Origin: Staphylococcus simiae
GTDB lineage: Bacteria; Bacillota; Bacilli; Staphylococcales; Staphylococcaceae
Assembly: GCF_002902085.1 (NCBI RefSeq)
Contig: NZ_PPQR01000134.1
Coordinates: forward strand, 4,873-50,529
Direction of reading: 5' to 3'
DNA length: 45,657 nt
Both the position numbers and the translations under genes were made by a program. The notes under the pieces were generated by a model, which saw only the letters and a program-made list of their open reading frames with translations, ran no database searches and had not been told where the DNA came from. The stretch's first letter is position 1, and each line of letters opens with the position of its first letter. Shown one piece after another: positions 16,140 through 27,151 of the stretch.

Positions 16140-16561
16140 AACTTAACGATACTTAAACACAATAAAGAGGAAAGTAAAACTTACACTGCTTATACAGAGA
16201 GTCTTTAATAGCTGAGAGAAGATTTTGAAAGAAAGTTTGAAAATGGCCTTGGAGTGTTGATACCAATATGAGGTATCTACGGGTTCGCCCGTTATAGCGA
16301 TACAGTATTAACATTTATGTTAAAATGGCGTACTGGAATTTTACGTCACAATAATATCGTTAATACTCATTTAAACGTAAATTAAATGAGTTTATTAATG
16401 TAATTGTGCCTACCTTTCAGTCACGATTAATGTATATGGCGTACTGAATGAGGTTATTTTAGTGATAAAGTAACAAATAAAGGTGGTACCACGAAACCTA
16501 AGCTTTCGTCCTTTGCATCCGATTAAATCTATCGGGTTCAAAGGACGGAAGCTTTTTTTAT
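16140..16561 (+). promoter_or_regulatory. Methionine T-box riboswitch leader
   Basis: This is a roughly 420-nt leader with the T-box antiterminator sequence AAAGGTGGTACCACG at 16479-16493. A strong terminator follows, with arms 16500-16515 and 16539-16554 and then TTTTTTT. Stem I contains AGAGAG on its 5' side and the best specifier candidate ATG at 16268-16270, followed by A, which reads tRNA-Met. Uncharged initiator or elongator tRNA-Met would allow readthrough into metI. The leader is longer than a typical T-box, and ATGGCGTACTG occurs twice in the extra part (16325-16335, 16436-16446). Confidence 0.93.
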
Positions 16562-16584
16562 TATTTTTTTAGGAGGCATTAATT

Positions 16585-17688
16585 ATGAAGGATACTGAAT
16601 TAGCTCAAATTGCACTTACCCATGATCACACTGGTGCAATTGCAAATCCTATATATCTATCTACCGCCTATCAACATCCAAGTCTAGGTCAGTCAACTGG
16701 ATATGATTATACAAGAACAAAAAATCCAACGCGAAGTGCATTTGAGGAAAGTTTCGCTAAATTAGAACGAGGAATTGCATCATTTGCAACATCAAGTGGT
16801 ATGGCAGCAATTCAATTAATATGTAATTTATTTAAACCTAACGATGAAATTCTGGTTTCTTTCGATTTATATGGTGGTACGTTTCGCTTATTTGACTACT
16901 ATGAACAACAATATGGCATTCAATTCAAATACGTTGATTTCTTAAACTATGAAGAAGTTACGAATCAAATTACAGCTAATACTAAAGCGTTGTTTATTGA
17001 ACCCATATCTAACCCACAAATGATTGCTATAGATGTGGAACCTTATTACCAATTAGCGCAGAAACACCAGTTATTAACCATTATAGATAATACATTTTTA
17101 ACACCTTATCTATCTACACCATTAGAAGAAGGCGCAGACATTGTATTACATTCTGCTACAAAATATATTGGTGGTCATAATGATGTACTCGCTGGTGTCG
17201 TCACAGTTAAAGATGACAAATTAGCACAACAACTATTTGATTTTCATAATATGATTGGTGCTACGTTATCGCCATTAGATAGCTACTTATTGCAACGCGG
17301 ACTTAAAACGTTACATTTGCGTATAGAACGTAGTCAATCTAATGCACAGCAATTAGCTGCCAAATGTCAAGACTTGGAAGCTATTGATCAAGTTCTTTAT
17401 AGCGGTCGTACTGGTATGCTGAGTTTACGACTAAACAAGAACTATAACGTTGCTAAATTTTTAGAAAGCTTAGACATTTGTATTTTTGCTGAAAGTCTTG
17501 GTGGTACTGAAACACTGATTACATTTCCATATACACAAACTCATGTTGATATGCCTGATAGCGAAAAAGATAAACGTGGTATTGATGAACAACTCATTCG
17601 CTTATCCATAGGCATAGAAGATTACACAGATATTGAAAGAGATATTATTCAAGCTTTAAAACATGCATATGTTGGAGGGATTCTATGA
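16585..17688 (+). CDS. metI: Cystathionine gamma-synthase / O-acetylhomoserine thiolyase MetI
   Basis: 367 aa PLP enzyme of the Cys/Met metabolism family. It joins an activated homoserine with cysteine (or sulfide) in methionine synthesis. The PLP lysine is Lys193 in HSATKYIGGHND; the cofactor-phosphate motif SSGMAAIQ is near 70-77 and the DYTRTKNPTR substrate loop near 41-50. AGGAGG lies 8 nt before the ATG. First gene of the methionine operon, behind the T-box. Its stop overlaps the metC start by 4 nt. Substrate preference (O-acetyl- or O-succinylhomoserine) is not readable here. Confidence 0.95.
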   Translation: MKDTELAQIALTHDHTGAIANPIYLSTAYQHPSLGQSTGYDYTRTKNPTRSAFEESFAKLERGIASFATSSGMAAIQLICNLFKPNDEILVSFDLYGGTFRLFDYYEQQYGIQFKYVDFLNYEEVTNQITANTKALFIEPISNPQMIAIDVEPYYQLAQKHQLLTIIDNTFLTPYLSTPLEEGADIVLHSATKYIGGHNDVLAGVVTVKDDKLAQQLFDFHNMIGATLSPLDSYLLQRGLKTLHLRIERSQSNAQQLAAKCQDLEAIDQVLYSGRTGMLSLRLNKNYNVAKFLESLDICIFAESLGGTETLITFPYTQTHVDMPDSEKDKRGIDEQLIRLSIGIEDYTDIERDIIQALKHAYVGGIL

Positions 17689-18860
17689 CTTTATCTAGAG
17701 AAACTGAAGTGATATTTGATTGGCGTCGAGGAATTGATTACCATTCTGCTAATCCACCTTTATATGATTCATCAACATTCCATCAACAACAATTAGGTGG
17801 CCAAACTCATTACGATTATGCTCGCAGTGGCAATCCGAATCGTACATTAGTTGAAGAAAAATTAGCGCGTTTAGAGCATGGCGACTATGCTTTTGCATTT
17901 GCCTCAGGTATCGCAGCTGTGTCTGCCGTTCTTTTAACTTTCAAATCTGGTGATCATATTATTTTGCCAGATGATGTTTATGGTGGAACATTCCGTTTAA
18001 CTGAACAAATTTTAAATCGTTTTAACATAGCATTCACAACCGTTGATACAACCAACCTTGAAGCAATCACACAAGCTATACAACCTAATACTAAATTAAT
18101 TTATTTAGAAACACCTTCAAATCCCTGTTTTAAAATAACAGACATTGAAGCAGTATCAACTATAGCGAAAGCACACAACTTACTAGTAGCTGTTGATAAT
18201 ACCTTTATGACACCACTTGGTCAGTCTCCTCTAGCTCTTGGGGCAGACATCGTTATTCATAGCGCTACTAAATTTTTAAGCGGTCATAGCGACTTAATTG
18301 CCGGTGCTGTCATTACAAATAATAAAGTCATCAGTGACGCATTATATTTAATCCAAAATGGAACTGGTAATGCTTTATCAGCACAAGATAGTTGGATGTT
18401 AGCTAAACATTTAAAAACATTGCCTGTCAGATTTAGTCAATCTGTTGCCAATACTCGAAAAATCGTAGACTTCCTACTCAAGCAAGATGAGATAGCAGAA
18501 GTGTATTACCCAGGACATAATGTGACTCACTTGAAACAAGCTAACAATGGAGGTGCTGTCATAGGACTACGTTTAAAAGATGAAACAAAAGCTCAAGCAT
18601 TTGTCGATGCTTTAACATTACCTCTTGTATCAGTAAGTTTAGGTGGTGTTGAAACAATACTATCTCACCCAGCAACAATGTCTCATGCAGCCCTACCAGA
18701 AGAAGTAAGGCAACAACGAGGTATTACGTTTGGTCTATTCCGTCTTAGTGTCGGTTTAGAAGATCCAGATGAGCTGATTGCAGATATAAAATATGCACTA
18801 AAGGAGGCATTTAATGAGTCAATTTCTCACACAATTGAAAGACAACATTTTAGTAGCTGA
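17685..18860 (+). CDS. metC: Cystathionine beta-lyase MetC
   Basis: 391 aa PLP enzyme, paralogous to MetI, that splits cystathionine to homocysteine, pyruvate and ammonia. The PLP lysine is Lys196 in HSATKFLSGHSD; YDYARSGNPNR near 43-53 and FASGIAAVSA near 72-81 are conserved. It begins in an ATGA overlap with metI, and GGAGG lies within the end of metI. Its last 15 codons overlap metF by 47 nt in another frame, so the C-terminal tail ([13 protein letters not shown]) is specified by the same DNA as the MetF start. Confidence 0.95.
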   Translation: MTLSRETEVIFDWRRGIDYHSANPPLYDSSTFHQQQLGGQTHYDYARSGNPNRTLVEEKLARLEHGDYAFAFASGIAAVSAVLLTFKSGDHIILPDDVYGGTFRLTEQILNRFNIAFTTVDTTNLEAITQAIQPNTKLIYLETPSNPCFKITDIEAVSTIAKAHNLLVAVDNTFMTPLGQSPLALGADIVIHSATKFLSGHSDLIAGAVITNNKVISDALYLIQNGTGNALSAQDSWMLAKHLKTLPVRFSQSVANTRKIVDFLLKQDEIAEVYYPGHNVTHLKQANNGGAVIGLRLKDETKAQAFVDALTLPLVSVSLGGVETILSHPATMSHAALPEEVRQQRGITFGLFRLSVGLEDPDELIADIKYALKEAFNESISHTIERQHFSS

Positions 18861-20655
18861 CGGCGCAATGGGTACAATCCTTTATTCAGAAGGTATTGAT
18901 ACTTGTCCAGAAGCTTACAACTTATCTCACCCAGACAAAATTGAGCATATCCATCGTTCTTATATTGCTGCAGGTGCTGATGTTATTCAAACGAACACAT
19001 ATGGTGCTAATTTTGAAAAATTAAAGAACTTTGGACTCGAACATAAAGTGAAAGAAATTCATCAAGCTGCCGTGCGTATTGCCAAGAAAGCAGCAACTGA
19101 TCACACATTTATCTTAGGTACAGTTGGTGGGTTTCGTGGTATTAAACAAGATGACTTAAGTTTACAAACTATTCTTTATCATAGTGAAATTCAAATTGAT
19201 ACGTTAGTTGAAGAAGGTGTCGATGCACTATTGTTCGAAACTTACTACGATTTAGAAGAATTGACGCATGTTATCAAACATACTAGACAGAAATATGAAA
19301 TTCCCATCATTGCTCAATTAACTGCTTCTAATACTAATTATTTAGTTAATGGTACAGATATCAATAGTGCACTTAAATCAATCGTTGATTGTGGGGCAAA
19401 TATTGTTGGACTTAATTGCCATCATGGTCCACATCATATGCAAGAGTCATTTACACATATTGAATTACCAGATCAAGCATTCTTATCTTGTTACCCAAAT
19501 GCTAGTTTATTAGATATAGAAAATAGTGAAATTAAGTATAGCGATAACGCACAATACTTTGGAACTGTAGCGCAACAATTAGTTAACGAAGGAGTTCGCT
19601 TAATTGGTGGTTGTTGTGGTACAACGCCAGAACACATTAAATTTATTAAATCATCCGTTGCTAACCTTAAACCAATTAATAGTAAAAAAGTGGTGCCTAT
19701 TACTACGTCTATACATTTTAACCAATCATCAACACATACTAAACAAAATTTGACATCAAAAGTACGGGAACGACCAACAGTTATTGTCGAATTAGATACA
19801 CCTAAACATTTAGACACGACTAAATTTTTCGATAATATCGCTAAATTAGATAAAGCCAATATTGATGCTGTAACTTTAGCAGATAACTCACTCGCCACAG
19901 TAAGAGTAAGTAATATCGCTGCAGCAAGTTTAATTAAACAATATTACAACATTGAACCTTTAGTACATATTACATGCCGTGATCGCAATTTAATTGGCTT
20001 ACAATCTCATTTATTAGGCTTATCGTTAATCGGCGTTAACGAAATTTTAGCCATAACTGGTGATCCTTCTAAAGTTGGTCACCTACCTGGTGCCACTAAT
20101 GTCTATGATGTTAATTCTAAAGGATTAACTGAACTGGCATTACGTTTTAACCAAGGTATTAACACAGATGGTGATGCGCTGAAGAAATGTACACACTTCA
20201 ACATCGCTGGCGCCTTTAACCCTAATGTACGTAAATTAGATGGCGCTGTAAAAAGATTAGAAAAGAAAGTAGACAGTGGAATGTCTTACTTCATTACACA
20301 ACCAGTGTACAGTAAAGAAAAAATAATAGAAATTTATCATGCCACTAAGCACCTAGATACACCATTTTTCATAGGAATTATGCCGATTGCAAGTTATAAA
20401 AATGCGCTATTCCTACACAATGAAGTGCCTGGCATTAAAATGTCAGATGACATTTTAGCACAATTCGAAGCGGTGAAAGATGATAAAGCCAAGACACGAC
20501 AACTGAGTTTAACTCTATCAAAAGCATTAATTGATACAGTTCATCAATATTTTAATGGTTTATATATCATTACACCGTTCCAAAATGTCGAAGATTCATT
20601 AGAACTTGCAGCATATTCAAAATCTATTACCACTCATAAGGAGGCAATATTATGA
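18814..20655 (+). CDS. metF: Bifunctional homocysteine S-methyltransferase / methylenetetrahydrofolate reductase
   Basis: 613 aa. Residues about 1-300 form a homocysteine S-methyltransferase barrel with the zinc cysteines in GLNCHHG (Cys202) and IGGCCGTTP (Cys267, Cys268). Residues about 315-605 form a 5,10-methylene-THF reductase barrel ([39 protein letters not shown]). The fusion resembles B. subtilis YitJ. It makes methyl-THF for MetE and can itself methylate homocysteine. AAAGGAGG lies inside the end of metC. Its stop overlaps metE by 4 nt. Confidence 0.95.
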   Translation: MSQFLTQLKDNILVADGAMGTILYSEGIDTCPEAYNLSHPDKIEHIHRSYIAAGADVIQTNTYGANFEKLKNFGLEHKVKEIHQAAVRIAKKAATDHTFILGTVGGFRGIKQDDLSLQTILYHSEIQIDTLVEEGVDALLFETYYDLEELTHVIKHTRQKYEIPIIAQLTASNTNYLVNGTDINSALKSIVDCGANIVGLNCHHGPHHMQESFTHIELPDQAFLSCYPNASLLDIENSEIKYSDNAQYFGTVAQQLVNEGVRLIGGCCGTTPEHIKFIKSSVANLKPINSKKVVPITTSIHFNQSSTHTKQNLTSKVRERPTVIVELDTPKHLDTTKFFDNIAKLDKANIDAVTLADNSLATVRVSNIAAASLIKQYYNIEPLVHITCRDRNLIGLQSHLLGLSLIGVNEILAITGDPSKVGHLPGATNVYDVNSKGLTELALRFNQGINTDGDALKKCTHFNIAGAFNPNVRKLDGAVKRLEKKVDSGMSYFITQPVYSKEKIIEIYHATKHLDTPFFIGIMPIASYKNALFLHNEVPGIKMSDDILAQFEAVKDDKAKTRQLSLTLSKALIDTVHQYFNGLYIITPFQNVEDSLELAAYSKSITTHKEAIL

Positions 20656-22901
20656 CAACAATTACAACATCAAATTTAGGATTCCCACGTTTAGGTAGAA
20701 AAAGAGAATGGAAAAAAGCTATCGAAAGTTACTGGGCACAAACTATTACTAAATCAGAATTAGACCAAACATTAACAGATTTACATAAAGAAAATTTATT
20801 ACTTCAAAAAAACTATAACTTAGATAGTATCCCAGTTGGTGATTTCTCTTTATACGATCATATCCTAGATACTTCTTTATTATTTAATATCATCCCTGAA
20901 CGTTTTCAAGGAAGAGACAACAACGACGATTTGTTATTCGATATTGCCCGTGGTAATAAAGATCATGTAGCTAGTGCTTTAATTAAATGGTTTAACACAA
21001 ACTATCATTATATTGTGCCAGAATGGGATAATGTTGAACCTAAAATTGTTCGCAATGTTCTATTAGAAAGATTTAAATTTGCACAGTCTTTAAATATCAA
21101 TGCACATCCTGTCATCGTAGGACCTATTACTTTTGTAAAATTATCTAAAGGTGGTAATCAAACGTTTGAAGAAAAAGTACAAACATTATTGCCATTGTAT
21201 AAAGAAGTGTTCCAATCGTTAATTGATGCAGGTGCTGAATATATTCAAGTAGATGAACCTATATTAGTTAACGATGATAGTGAAAGTTATGAAAATATCA
21301 CTAAAGAAGCTTATGACTACTTCGCTGAAGCTGGTGTAGGTAATAAACTAGTGATTCAAACTTACTTTGAACGTGCACATGTTAAATTCTTAAGTTCTCT
21401 ACCTGTGGGAGGTCTAGGTTTAGACTTCGTTCATGATAACGGCTATAACTTAAGACAAATTGAAGCTGGTGATTTTGACCGTTCTAAAACTTTATATGCT
21501 GGTATTATTGATGGTCGTAATGTGTGGGCATCAGATATTGCTGCTAAAAAATCACTCATCGAAACGTTATTAACTTATACAGACCATCTTGTGATTCAGC
21601 CTTCATCTTCATTATTGCACGTACCAGTTTCTTTAGATGATGAAACATTAGATACTAACATTGCCGAAGGATTAAGCTTTGCTACGGAAAAATTAGATGA
21701 ATTAGATGCCTTACGTCGTTTATTTAATAATCAAGACAGCACTAAATATGATAAGCTAAAATCACGTTTTGAACGTTTCCAAAATCAATCATTTAAAAAT
21801 CTTGATTATGATTTTGATAGTGTTCGTACTTCAAGACAATCAGCATTTGCAAAACGTATCGAGCAACAGCAACAACGTTTGAATCTACCTGATTTACCAA
21901 CAACAACAATTGGATCATTCCCTCAAAGTCGTGAAGTTAGAAAATATCGTGCAGATTGGAAAAACAAACGCATCTCTGATGAAGCTTACGAAACATTTTT
22001 AAATAATGAAATTGCACGCTGGATTAAAATCCAAGAAGATATCGGGTTAGATGTACTCGTACATGGTGAATTTGAACGTAATGATATGGTTGAATTCTTC
22101 GGAGAAAAACTACAAGGCTTTTTAGTAACTAAATTTGGTTGGGTGCAATCATACGGTTCACGTGCTGTTAAACCACCAATCATTTATGGCGATGTCAAAT
22201 GGACTGCCCCATTAACAGTTAAAGAAACAGTATATGCGCAAAGTTTAACTGATAAGCCTGTCAAAGGTATGTTAACTGGTCCGGTAACGATTCTTAACTG
22301 GTCATTCGAACGTGTGGATATACCACGTAAAGTTGTACAAGATCAAATTGCATTAGCTATTAACGAAGAAGTACTCGCACTTGAAAAAGCGGGTATTAAA
22401 GTTATTCAAGTTGATGAACCAGCATTACGAGAAGGCTTACCTTTACGTTCAGAGTATCACGAACAATATCTCAAAGATGCTGTTTTATCATTTAAACTTG
22501 CAACATCATCTGTGCGTGATGAAACTCAAATTCATACACATATGTGCTATTCTCAATTCGGTCAAATTATTCACGCGATTCACGATTTAGATGCTGATGT
22601 TATCTCTATTGAGACATCACGAAGTCACGGTGATTTAATTAAAGACTTTGAAGATATCAATTATGATTTAGGAATTGGACTAGGTGTTTATGATATCCAT
22701 AGCCCTCGTATTCCTACTAAAGAAGAAATTACAACAGCAATTGATCGTTCACTACAACAAATTGACCGCTCTTTATTCTGGGTTAATCCAGACTGTGGTT
22801 TAAAAACAAGACAAGAAGATGAAGTAAAAGCAGCATTAACTGTATTAGTTGAGGCCGTTAAAGCTAAACGTCAAGATAAAGACGGTCAAGATATTGCATA
22901 A
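20652..22901 (+). CDS. metE: Cobalamin-independent methionine synthase MetE
   Basis: 749 aa, the normal length. It transfers the methyl group of methyl-THF(Glu)n to homocysteine. The N-terminal barrel begins [18 protein letters not shown]. The C-terminal catalytic barrel has the zinc ligands His630 and Cys632 in HTHMCYS, a Glu near 654 ([10 protein letters not shown]) and Cys715 in NPDCGLKTR. The methyl-folate loop [13 protein letters not shown] is present. It starts in an ATGA overlap with metF, with AAGGAGG upstream. Control should follow the T-box and CodY. Confidence 0.98.
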   Translation: MTTITTSNLGFPRLGRKREWKKAIESYWAQTITKSELDQTLTDLHKENLLLQKNYNLDSIPVGDFSLYDHILDTSLLFNIIPERFQGRDNNDDLLFDIARGNKDHVASALIKWFNTNYHYIVPEWDNVEPKIVRNVLLERFKFAQSLNINAHPVIVGPITFVKLSKGGNQTFEEKVQTLLPLYKEVFQSLIDAGAEYIQVDEPILVNDDSESYENITKEAYDYFAEAGVGNKLVIQTYFERAHVKFLSSLPVGGLGLDFVHDNGYNLRQIEAGDFDRSKTLYAGIIDGRNVWASDIAAKKSLIETLLTYTDHLVIQPSSSLLHVPVSLDDETLDTNIAEGLSFATEKLDELDALRRLFNNQDSTKYDKLKSRFERFQNQSFKNLDYDFDSVRTSRQSAFAKRIEQQQQRLNLPDLPTTTIGSFPQSREVRKYRADWKNKRISDEAYETFLNNEIARWIKIQEDIGLDVLVHGEFERNDMVEFFGEKLQGFLVTKFGWVQSYGSRAVKPPIIYGDVKWTAPLTVKETVYAQSLTDKPVKGMLTGPVTILNWSFERVDIPRKVVQDQIALAINEEVLALEKAGIKVIQVDEPALREGLPLRSEYHEQYLKDAVLSFKLATSSVRDETQIHTHMCYSQFGQIIHAIHDLDADVISIETSRSHGDLIKDFEDINYDLGIGLGVYDIHSPRIPTKEEITTAIDRSLQQIDRSLFWVNPDCGLKTRQEDEVKAALTVLVEAVKAKRQDKDGQDIA

Positions 22902-22923
22902 TTAATTAGAAACGGGTGATGGC

Positions 22924-23670
22924 ATGACACAATATCCTTTATGGCAACAATTACAAACTTTAAAACAGTCAACTTGGGTAGATTTAACACATACCTTTGA
23001 TCCTGATATTCCACGCTTTAGTGATTTTGAAAAGGGCGAAGTTTCAACATTATTCACTGTTAAAGATCATGGCTTCTATGTTCAACGATGGAATATCGTA
23101 ACACAATACGGTACACATATCGATGCACCTATTCATTTTGTAGAAAATAAGCGCTACTTAGAGGATTTAAATTTAAAAGAGTTAGTCTTACCTTTAATCG
23201 TTTTAGACTTTTCACAACAAGCAGCAATCAACAATGATTTTGTAGTAACCCGTGCAGATTTAGAAGCCTGGGAACAACAACACGGTACCATTGAGTCAGA
23301 TACCTTTGTAGCCCTACGTACAGATTGGTCTAAACGCTGGCCTGATATTGCACAATTTGAAAATAAAGATGCTAAAGGTCAGCAACATGCACCTGGTTGG
23401 GGCTTAGACGCACTAAAATTCTTATTTGAAGAGCGTCATATTCAAGCAATCGGACATGAAACATTTGATACTGATGCCTCTATCGACGTTGTCAAAAATG
23501 GAGATTTAGTAGGCGAACGCTATGTTCTTGGACAAGATAAATATCAAGTTGAATTATTAACAAATTTAGATCTTTTACCTACACGTGGTGCTATTATTTA
23601 TGCTATAAGCCCTAAACCTAAACATGCACCCGGATTTCCTGTGCGTGCATTTGCCATTAGACCTTCATAA
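22924..23670 (+). CDS. Cyclase-family (kynurenine formamidase-like) metal-dependent hydrolase
   Basis: 248 aa. The family motif is QYGTHIDAPIHF (residues 61-72), where His65, Asp67 and His71 would bind metal. A second conserved part GHETFDTDAS lies near 178-187. Family members hydrolyse formamide or ester bonds, for example N-formylkynurenine; the substrate here is unknown. It is the last gene before a perfect terminator and 22 nt after metE, so it belongs to the methionine transcript. It occupies the place of the gene written mdh in the S. aureus metICFE-mdh operon. Its SD is weak. Confidence 0.88.
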   Translation: MTQYPLWQQLQTLKQSTWVDLTHTFDPDIPRFSDFEKGEVSTLFTVKDHGFYVQRWNIVTQYGTHIDAPIHFVENKRYLEDLNLKELVLPLIVLDFSQQAAINNDFVVTRADLEAWEQQHGTIESDTFVALRTDWSKRWPDIAQFENKDAKGQQHAPGWGLDALKFLFEERHIQAIGHETFDTDASIDVVKNGDLVGERYVLGQDKYQVELLTNLDLLPTRGAIIYAISPKPKHAPGFPVRAFAIRPS

Positions 23671-23677
23671 CTATAGC

Positions 23678-23724
23678 AAAAGGAGCAAAGTAACTTTTGA
23701 ATCGTTACTTTGCTCCTTTTATTT
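23678..23724. terminator. Bidirectional terminator between met operon and thiolase
   Basis: A perfect 17-bp stem AAAAGGAGCAAAGTAAC/GTTACTTTGCTCCTTTT with a 9-nt loop, followed by ATTTAT. It lies between converging genes. Confidence 0.92.
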
Positions 23725-23745
23725 ATGCTTGTTTATTCAAATAGT

Positions 23746-24924
23746 TTAATATTTGGATACTACAGCTGCGACAGCTTGTCCTCCACCGATACATAATGAT
23801 GTTAGACCTGTTTCAACATCATCATTTAATTGATGTAATAACGTTACTAATACTCTAGCACCAGATGCTCCAATTGGATGACCTAATGCAATCGCACCAC
23901 CTTTAACGTTGACCTTTTCTTTAGGTAATTGTAATTCACGATCAACAGCAATTGATTGTGATGCAAAAGCTTCATTTAATTCAAAAACATCAATATCTGC
24001 TACAGCTTTATTATTACGTTGCAATACTTTTTCAATTGCGCCAACGGGTGCAATACCCATGATTGATGGGTCCACGCCATGACTACTAAATCCATCAATC
24101 ACTGCTAATGGTTTAATATTCAATTCTTGAGCCTTTTCTTCAGTCATAACTAACATCATCGCTGCACCATCATTAATACCTGATGAATTACCAGCAGTAA
24201 CAGAACCATCTTTCTTAAATGCTGGTCTTAAGCGGCTTAATTTTTCTAAAGAGGCATCCGCTCTTATTCCTTCATCTTGAGTGACAACAATAGGATCTCC
24301 TTTACGTTGCGGAATAGTTACAGGTACAATTTCACTATCAAAAGCCCCAGCTTGTTGCGCTGCTACAGCTTTTCGTTGTGATTCAACAGCAAATTGATCT
24401 TGCTCTTCTCTGCTAATATCATATTGCTCTACTAAATTTTCAGCAGTAATTCCCATATGATATTGATTAAAAACATCTGTTAAACCATCATAAACCATAC
24501 TATCAATCATTGTTTGGTGACCCATTTTAAAACCAAAACGTCCTTGATTTACTAACATTGGTGCTTGTGACATATTTTCCATACCACCAGCTATGACAAT
24601 CTCATTATCTCCAGCAAGAATAGACTGATATGCCAATTGAATTGACTTTAACCCTGAACCACATACTTTATTTATAGTGAATGATGGTACACTTTCTGGT
24701 AAACCACCTTTCATCGCTGCAATACGAGCTGGATTTTGTCCTTGTCCTGCTTGTAAGACATTCCCAATAATAACTTCATCCACATCTTGTGGGTTAATAT
24801 TTGTTTGTTTTATTATATGTTTGATTAATGTAGCACCTAAATCATAAGCTGGCACATCTTTAAAGGCACCACCAAATACGCCTATAGGTGTACGATATGC
24901 AGCCGCTAATACAACTTTAGTCAT
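23746..24924 (-). CDS. Acetyl-CoA C-acetyltransferase (thiolase)
   Basis: 392 aa. A class II thiolase with nucleophile Cys88 in NKVCGSG, His349 in [10 protein letters not shown], and the second catalytic Cys378 in CIGGGQ. Family members interconvert two acetyl-CoA and acetoacetyl-CoA. AGGAG precedes the ATG. It is monocistronic, convergent with the met operon. A cre-like sequence about 185 bp upstream suggests catabolite control. It could serve fatty-acid turnover or the first step towards mevalonate; neighbours do not decide. Confidence 0.94.
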   Translation of the reverse strand: MTKVVLAAAYRTPIGVFGGAFKDVPAYDLGATLIKHIIKQTNINPQDVDEVIIGNVLQAGQGQNPARIAAMKGGLPESVPSFTINKVCGSGLKSIQLAYQSILAGDNEIVIAGGMENMSQAPMLVNQGRFGFKMGHQTMIDSMVYDGLTDVFNQYHMGITAENLVEQYDISREEQDQFAVESQRKAVAAQQAGAFDSEIVPVTIPQRKGDPIVVTQDEGIRADASLEKLSRLRPAFKKDGSVTAGNSSGINDGAAMMLVMTEEKAQELNIKPLAVIDGFSSHGVDPSIMGIAPVGAIEKVLQRNNKAVADIDVFELNEAFASQSIAVDRELQLPKEKVNVKGGAIALGHPIGASGARVLVTLLHQLNDDVETGLTSLCIGGGQAVAAVVSKY

Positions 24925-25107
24925 GGCATATTCATCTCCTTATTTATATATCAGCGTGTAAAAGCATGATGTAATTAATAATCTGTAGATTCAGCACACA
25001 AAATTTTAATTACGCCTTAACTTTAACTAGCTTTAATAGTCACTCATTTATTTATGATATAACAAAACCTATTATACAATGTAGTAAATTGTTTGAGCAA
25101 TTTTAAA

Positions 25108-25121
25108 CGCAAACGGTTTCA
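25108..25121 (-). promoter_or_regulatory. Candidate CcpA cre site upstream of thiolase
   Basis: CGCAAACGGTTTCA fits the cre pattern TGNAANCGNTNNCA with one mismatch. A TATAAT on the minus strand (25071-25076) lies about 32 bp downstream towards the thiolase, so the site would sit just above the -35 region. I see no other named element in the rest of the 547-bp gap (24925-25471). Confidence 0.45.
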
Positions 25122-25471
25122 AATTACTACTCCATTGACTATCATACTTCGTCATCAATGAGACACCTTCACCCTTTAACTAATGATTCCATTTGATAAA
25201 AACCACTTCCATCACAAAACATGCTTCATTGTTAAATTTATTTATGTTAATTAACACTTTAAATATTACTTATCCCTTTTTTCTTGATATAACGCTTGTC
25301 GGCATCTTGTTTTATCTATAATATCACCTTAAAATAGAGTAATAGTATTCTATTGAAAACATTTTGCAACACAACGATTTATCAAGCTCCTTTTACTCCT
25401 AACATCTCACATATTCAATTTTTAGTAATTTAAATTTTTAATCTTATACAACAAGGAAAGGTGATATTACT

Positions 25472-26800
25472 TTGAAGAAAATATTGGATCGTTTAGGTTT
25501 TGATAACAAACATAACTTTATTGGCTTTTTAACAGTTATAACAGCAGGTCAATTAATTTATTCTAGTTTCGAAGCATTTAAAGGAACATTTTACAATTTG
25601 TTATTAGAAGTATTAAATGTTTCTAATGCTGAACTTGGAACTTTATTTAGTTTAATTGGTATTGCCGTATTCTTTTATATTCCGGGTGGTTGGATTAACA
25701 ATCGCTTTTCAATTAAGTCTATTTTAATATTTGGTTTAGTCGTTAGATTCATTACTATGTCAGTCATTATTTTCTTTACACCTAATTTCACGGTGTTAAA
25801 ATGTATAGCAATCATTTGGGGGCTCATTGACGCTGTCTTTTGGCCAGCTGTCTTAAATGGTATTATATTCTTTACTCATCAACACAATCGAGGTATTGGT
25901 TTTGGTTTGTTAGAATCGATACGTCGAACGCAAGAAGTATTAATGAATTTACTTATCGTTGGTGTTATGGCAGTAATTAGTGGCCTAGCGGTCTTTAAAG
26001 GTGGCATGTTGTTCTATAATTTATTAATCATTCCACTCATATACTTAATCATTCGTTATATTCCAAAGAATGGTATTGCAGCAAACCACAAATTAAAACA
26101 TCGTTATGAAATCAATCGCGATTTAGAAAGTGAAGATATTGTCCGTGATAATAAATCTTTAGAAGCTTTAAAAGGATTATTACATGTTCTATTTACACAA
26201 CCTAGAATTTGGCTAGCTTCCATTGGAGGATTGGCAGCATATTGGAGTTATATTATATTAATTTATACTGTCCCTTATTTACAAAGTGTTTACCAGCTTA
26301 CTCCAAATCAAACAGCCATTTTCGGTATTATTAATACTGGTGCCATGGGCATTGTTATGGGTCTCAGTGCTGGATTAATTTCCGATTACATTTTTAAATC
26401 TGCTACAAGAATGATGTTCACTGCTTTAACTCTATGCATTATTTCTTTATCGTTAGTAGCATTTTTCAAAACAGGCATCATCTTAAGCATTATATTATTA
26501 TTAGCATTTTCAATCGCGACATTTTTAGCAAACAGTATTATTTTAGCACCAATATCTGAAATTAATTTACCAGAAAAATATACTGGTGCTGCGATGAGTT
26601 TAGGTTCATTTGCAACGTATGCACCTATCTTTTTCGTCTATCAAATGAACGGGACGTTACTTGATAAATATCACTATAATATTGAGTTAGCTTATCATTT
26701 AATATTTAGAATTGGTATTATCGTCGATATGATTGGTGCCATCGCTATATTGCTATTATTATTTATGAATCGTCATAAACCTAAAAATTCACAAGCATAA
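25472..26800 (+). CDS. Major facilitator superfamily transporter
   Basis: 442 aa with 12 hydrophobic segments in two groups of six, split by a hydrophilic loop at about 200-235 (KHRYEINRDLESEDIVRDN). The loop after helix 2 (GGWINNRFSIKSILIFG) resembles the MFS signature G.L.DR.G.R, modified. I cannot tell the substrate; nothing ties it to one pathway. It starts at TTG with AAAGGTG 8 nt upstream; no ATG lies near. It is followed by a duplicated terminator-like region. Confidence 0.9.
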   Translation: MKKILDRLGFDNKHNFIGFLTVITAGQLIYSSFEAFKGTFYNLLLEVLNVSNAELGTLFSLIGIAVFFYIPGGWINNRFSIKSILIFGLVVRFITMSVIIFFTPNFTVLKCIAIIWGLIDAVFWPAVLNGIIFFTHQHNRGIGFGLLESIRRTQEVLMNLLIVGVMAVISGLAVFKGGMLFYNLLIIPLIYLIIRYIPKNGIAANHKLKHRYEINRDLESEDIVRDNKSLEALKGLLHVLFTQPRIWLASIGGLAAYWSYIILIYTVPYLQSVYQLTPNQTAIFGIINTGAMGIVMGLSAGLISDYIFKSATRMMFTALTLCIISLSLVAFFKTGIILSIILLLAFSIATFLANSIILAPISEINLPEKYTGAAMSLGSFATYAPIFFVYQMNGTLLDKYHYNIELAYHLIFRIGIIVDMIGAIAILLLLFMNRHKPKNSQA

Positions 26801-26862
26801 CTATAGTTAACATATAATAAACTTTAAAATGATCTATTGTGTTAATTCCAATTGATACGAAA

Positions 26863-26972
26863 AAAACACTTCCGTTGCGTTCGTGTAATGAGCTGACCCC
26901 AATTAGTGGGAATAAAATAAAAACACTTCCGTTGAGTTCGTGTAAAACGAATCTAAACGGAAGTGTTTTTTA
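26863..26972 (+). terminator. Terminator with duplicated left arm and IS-end-like insert
   Basis: A perfect 14-bp stem AAAACACTTCCGTT (26920-26933) / AACGGAAGTGTTTT (26956-26969) with T-tract terminates the MFS gene. The left arm with following GTTCGTGTAA also occurs 55-57 bp earlier (26863-26888). Between the copies is TGAGCTGACCCCAATTAGT, which resembles the ends of IS150-group IS3 elements. No transposase is present. Confidence 0.75.
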
Positions 26973-27151
26973 TAACAAGCGTTTCTTATTTTCTAAAAGT
27001 CTTTAATAAAGCTGTCGAATTGTTTCTATAATCACACTAACCCACAATACAATATTTCATAAAATATATTATATTTTACCATTCTTTATTCAAGAATAAA
27101 TTGCTGCTACTGCACAACTTTATATTTCTTAATTTTCACTTGTTATCATAA

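Noticed and set aside
19491-19898. 135-codon minus-strand frame inside metF
   Set aside because: Shadow of the metF coding sequence; no SD or recognisable product.
26890-26910. Complete insertion sequence
   Set aside because: Only one IS-like end and no transposase reading frame within several hundred bases.
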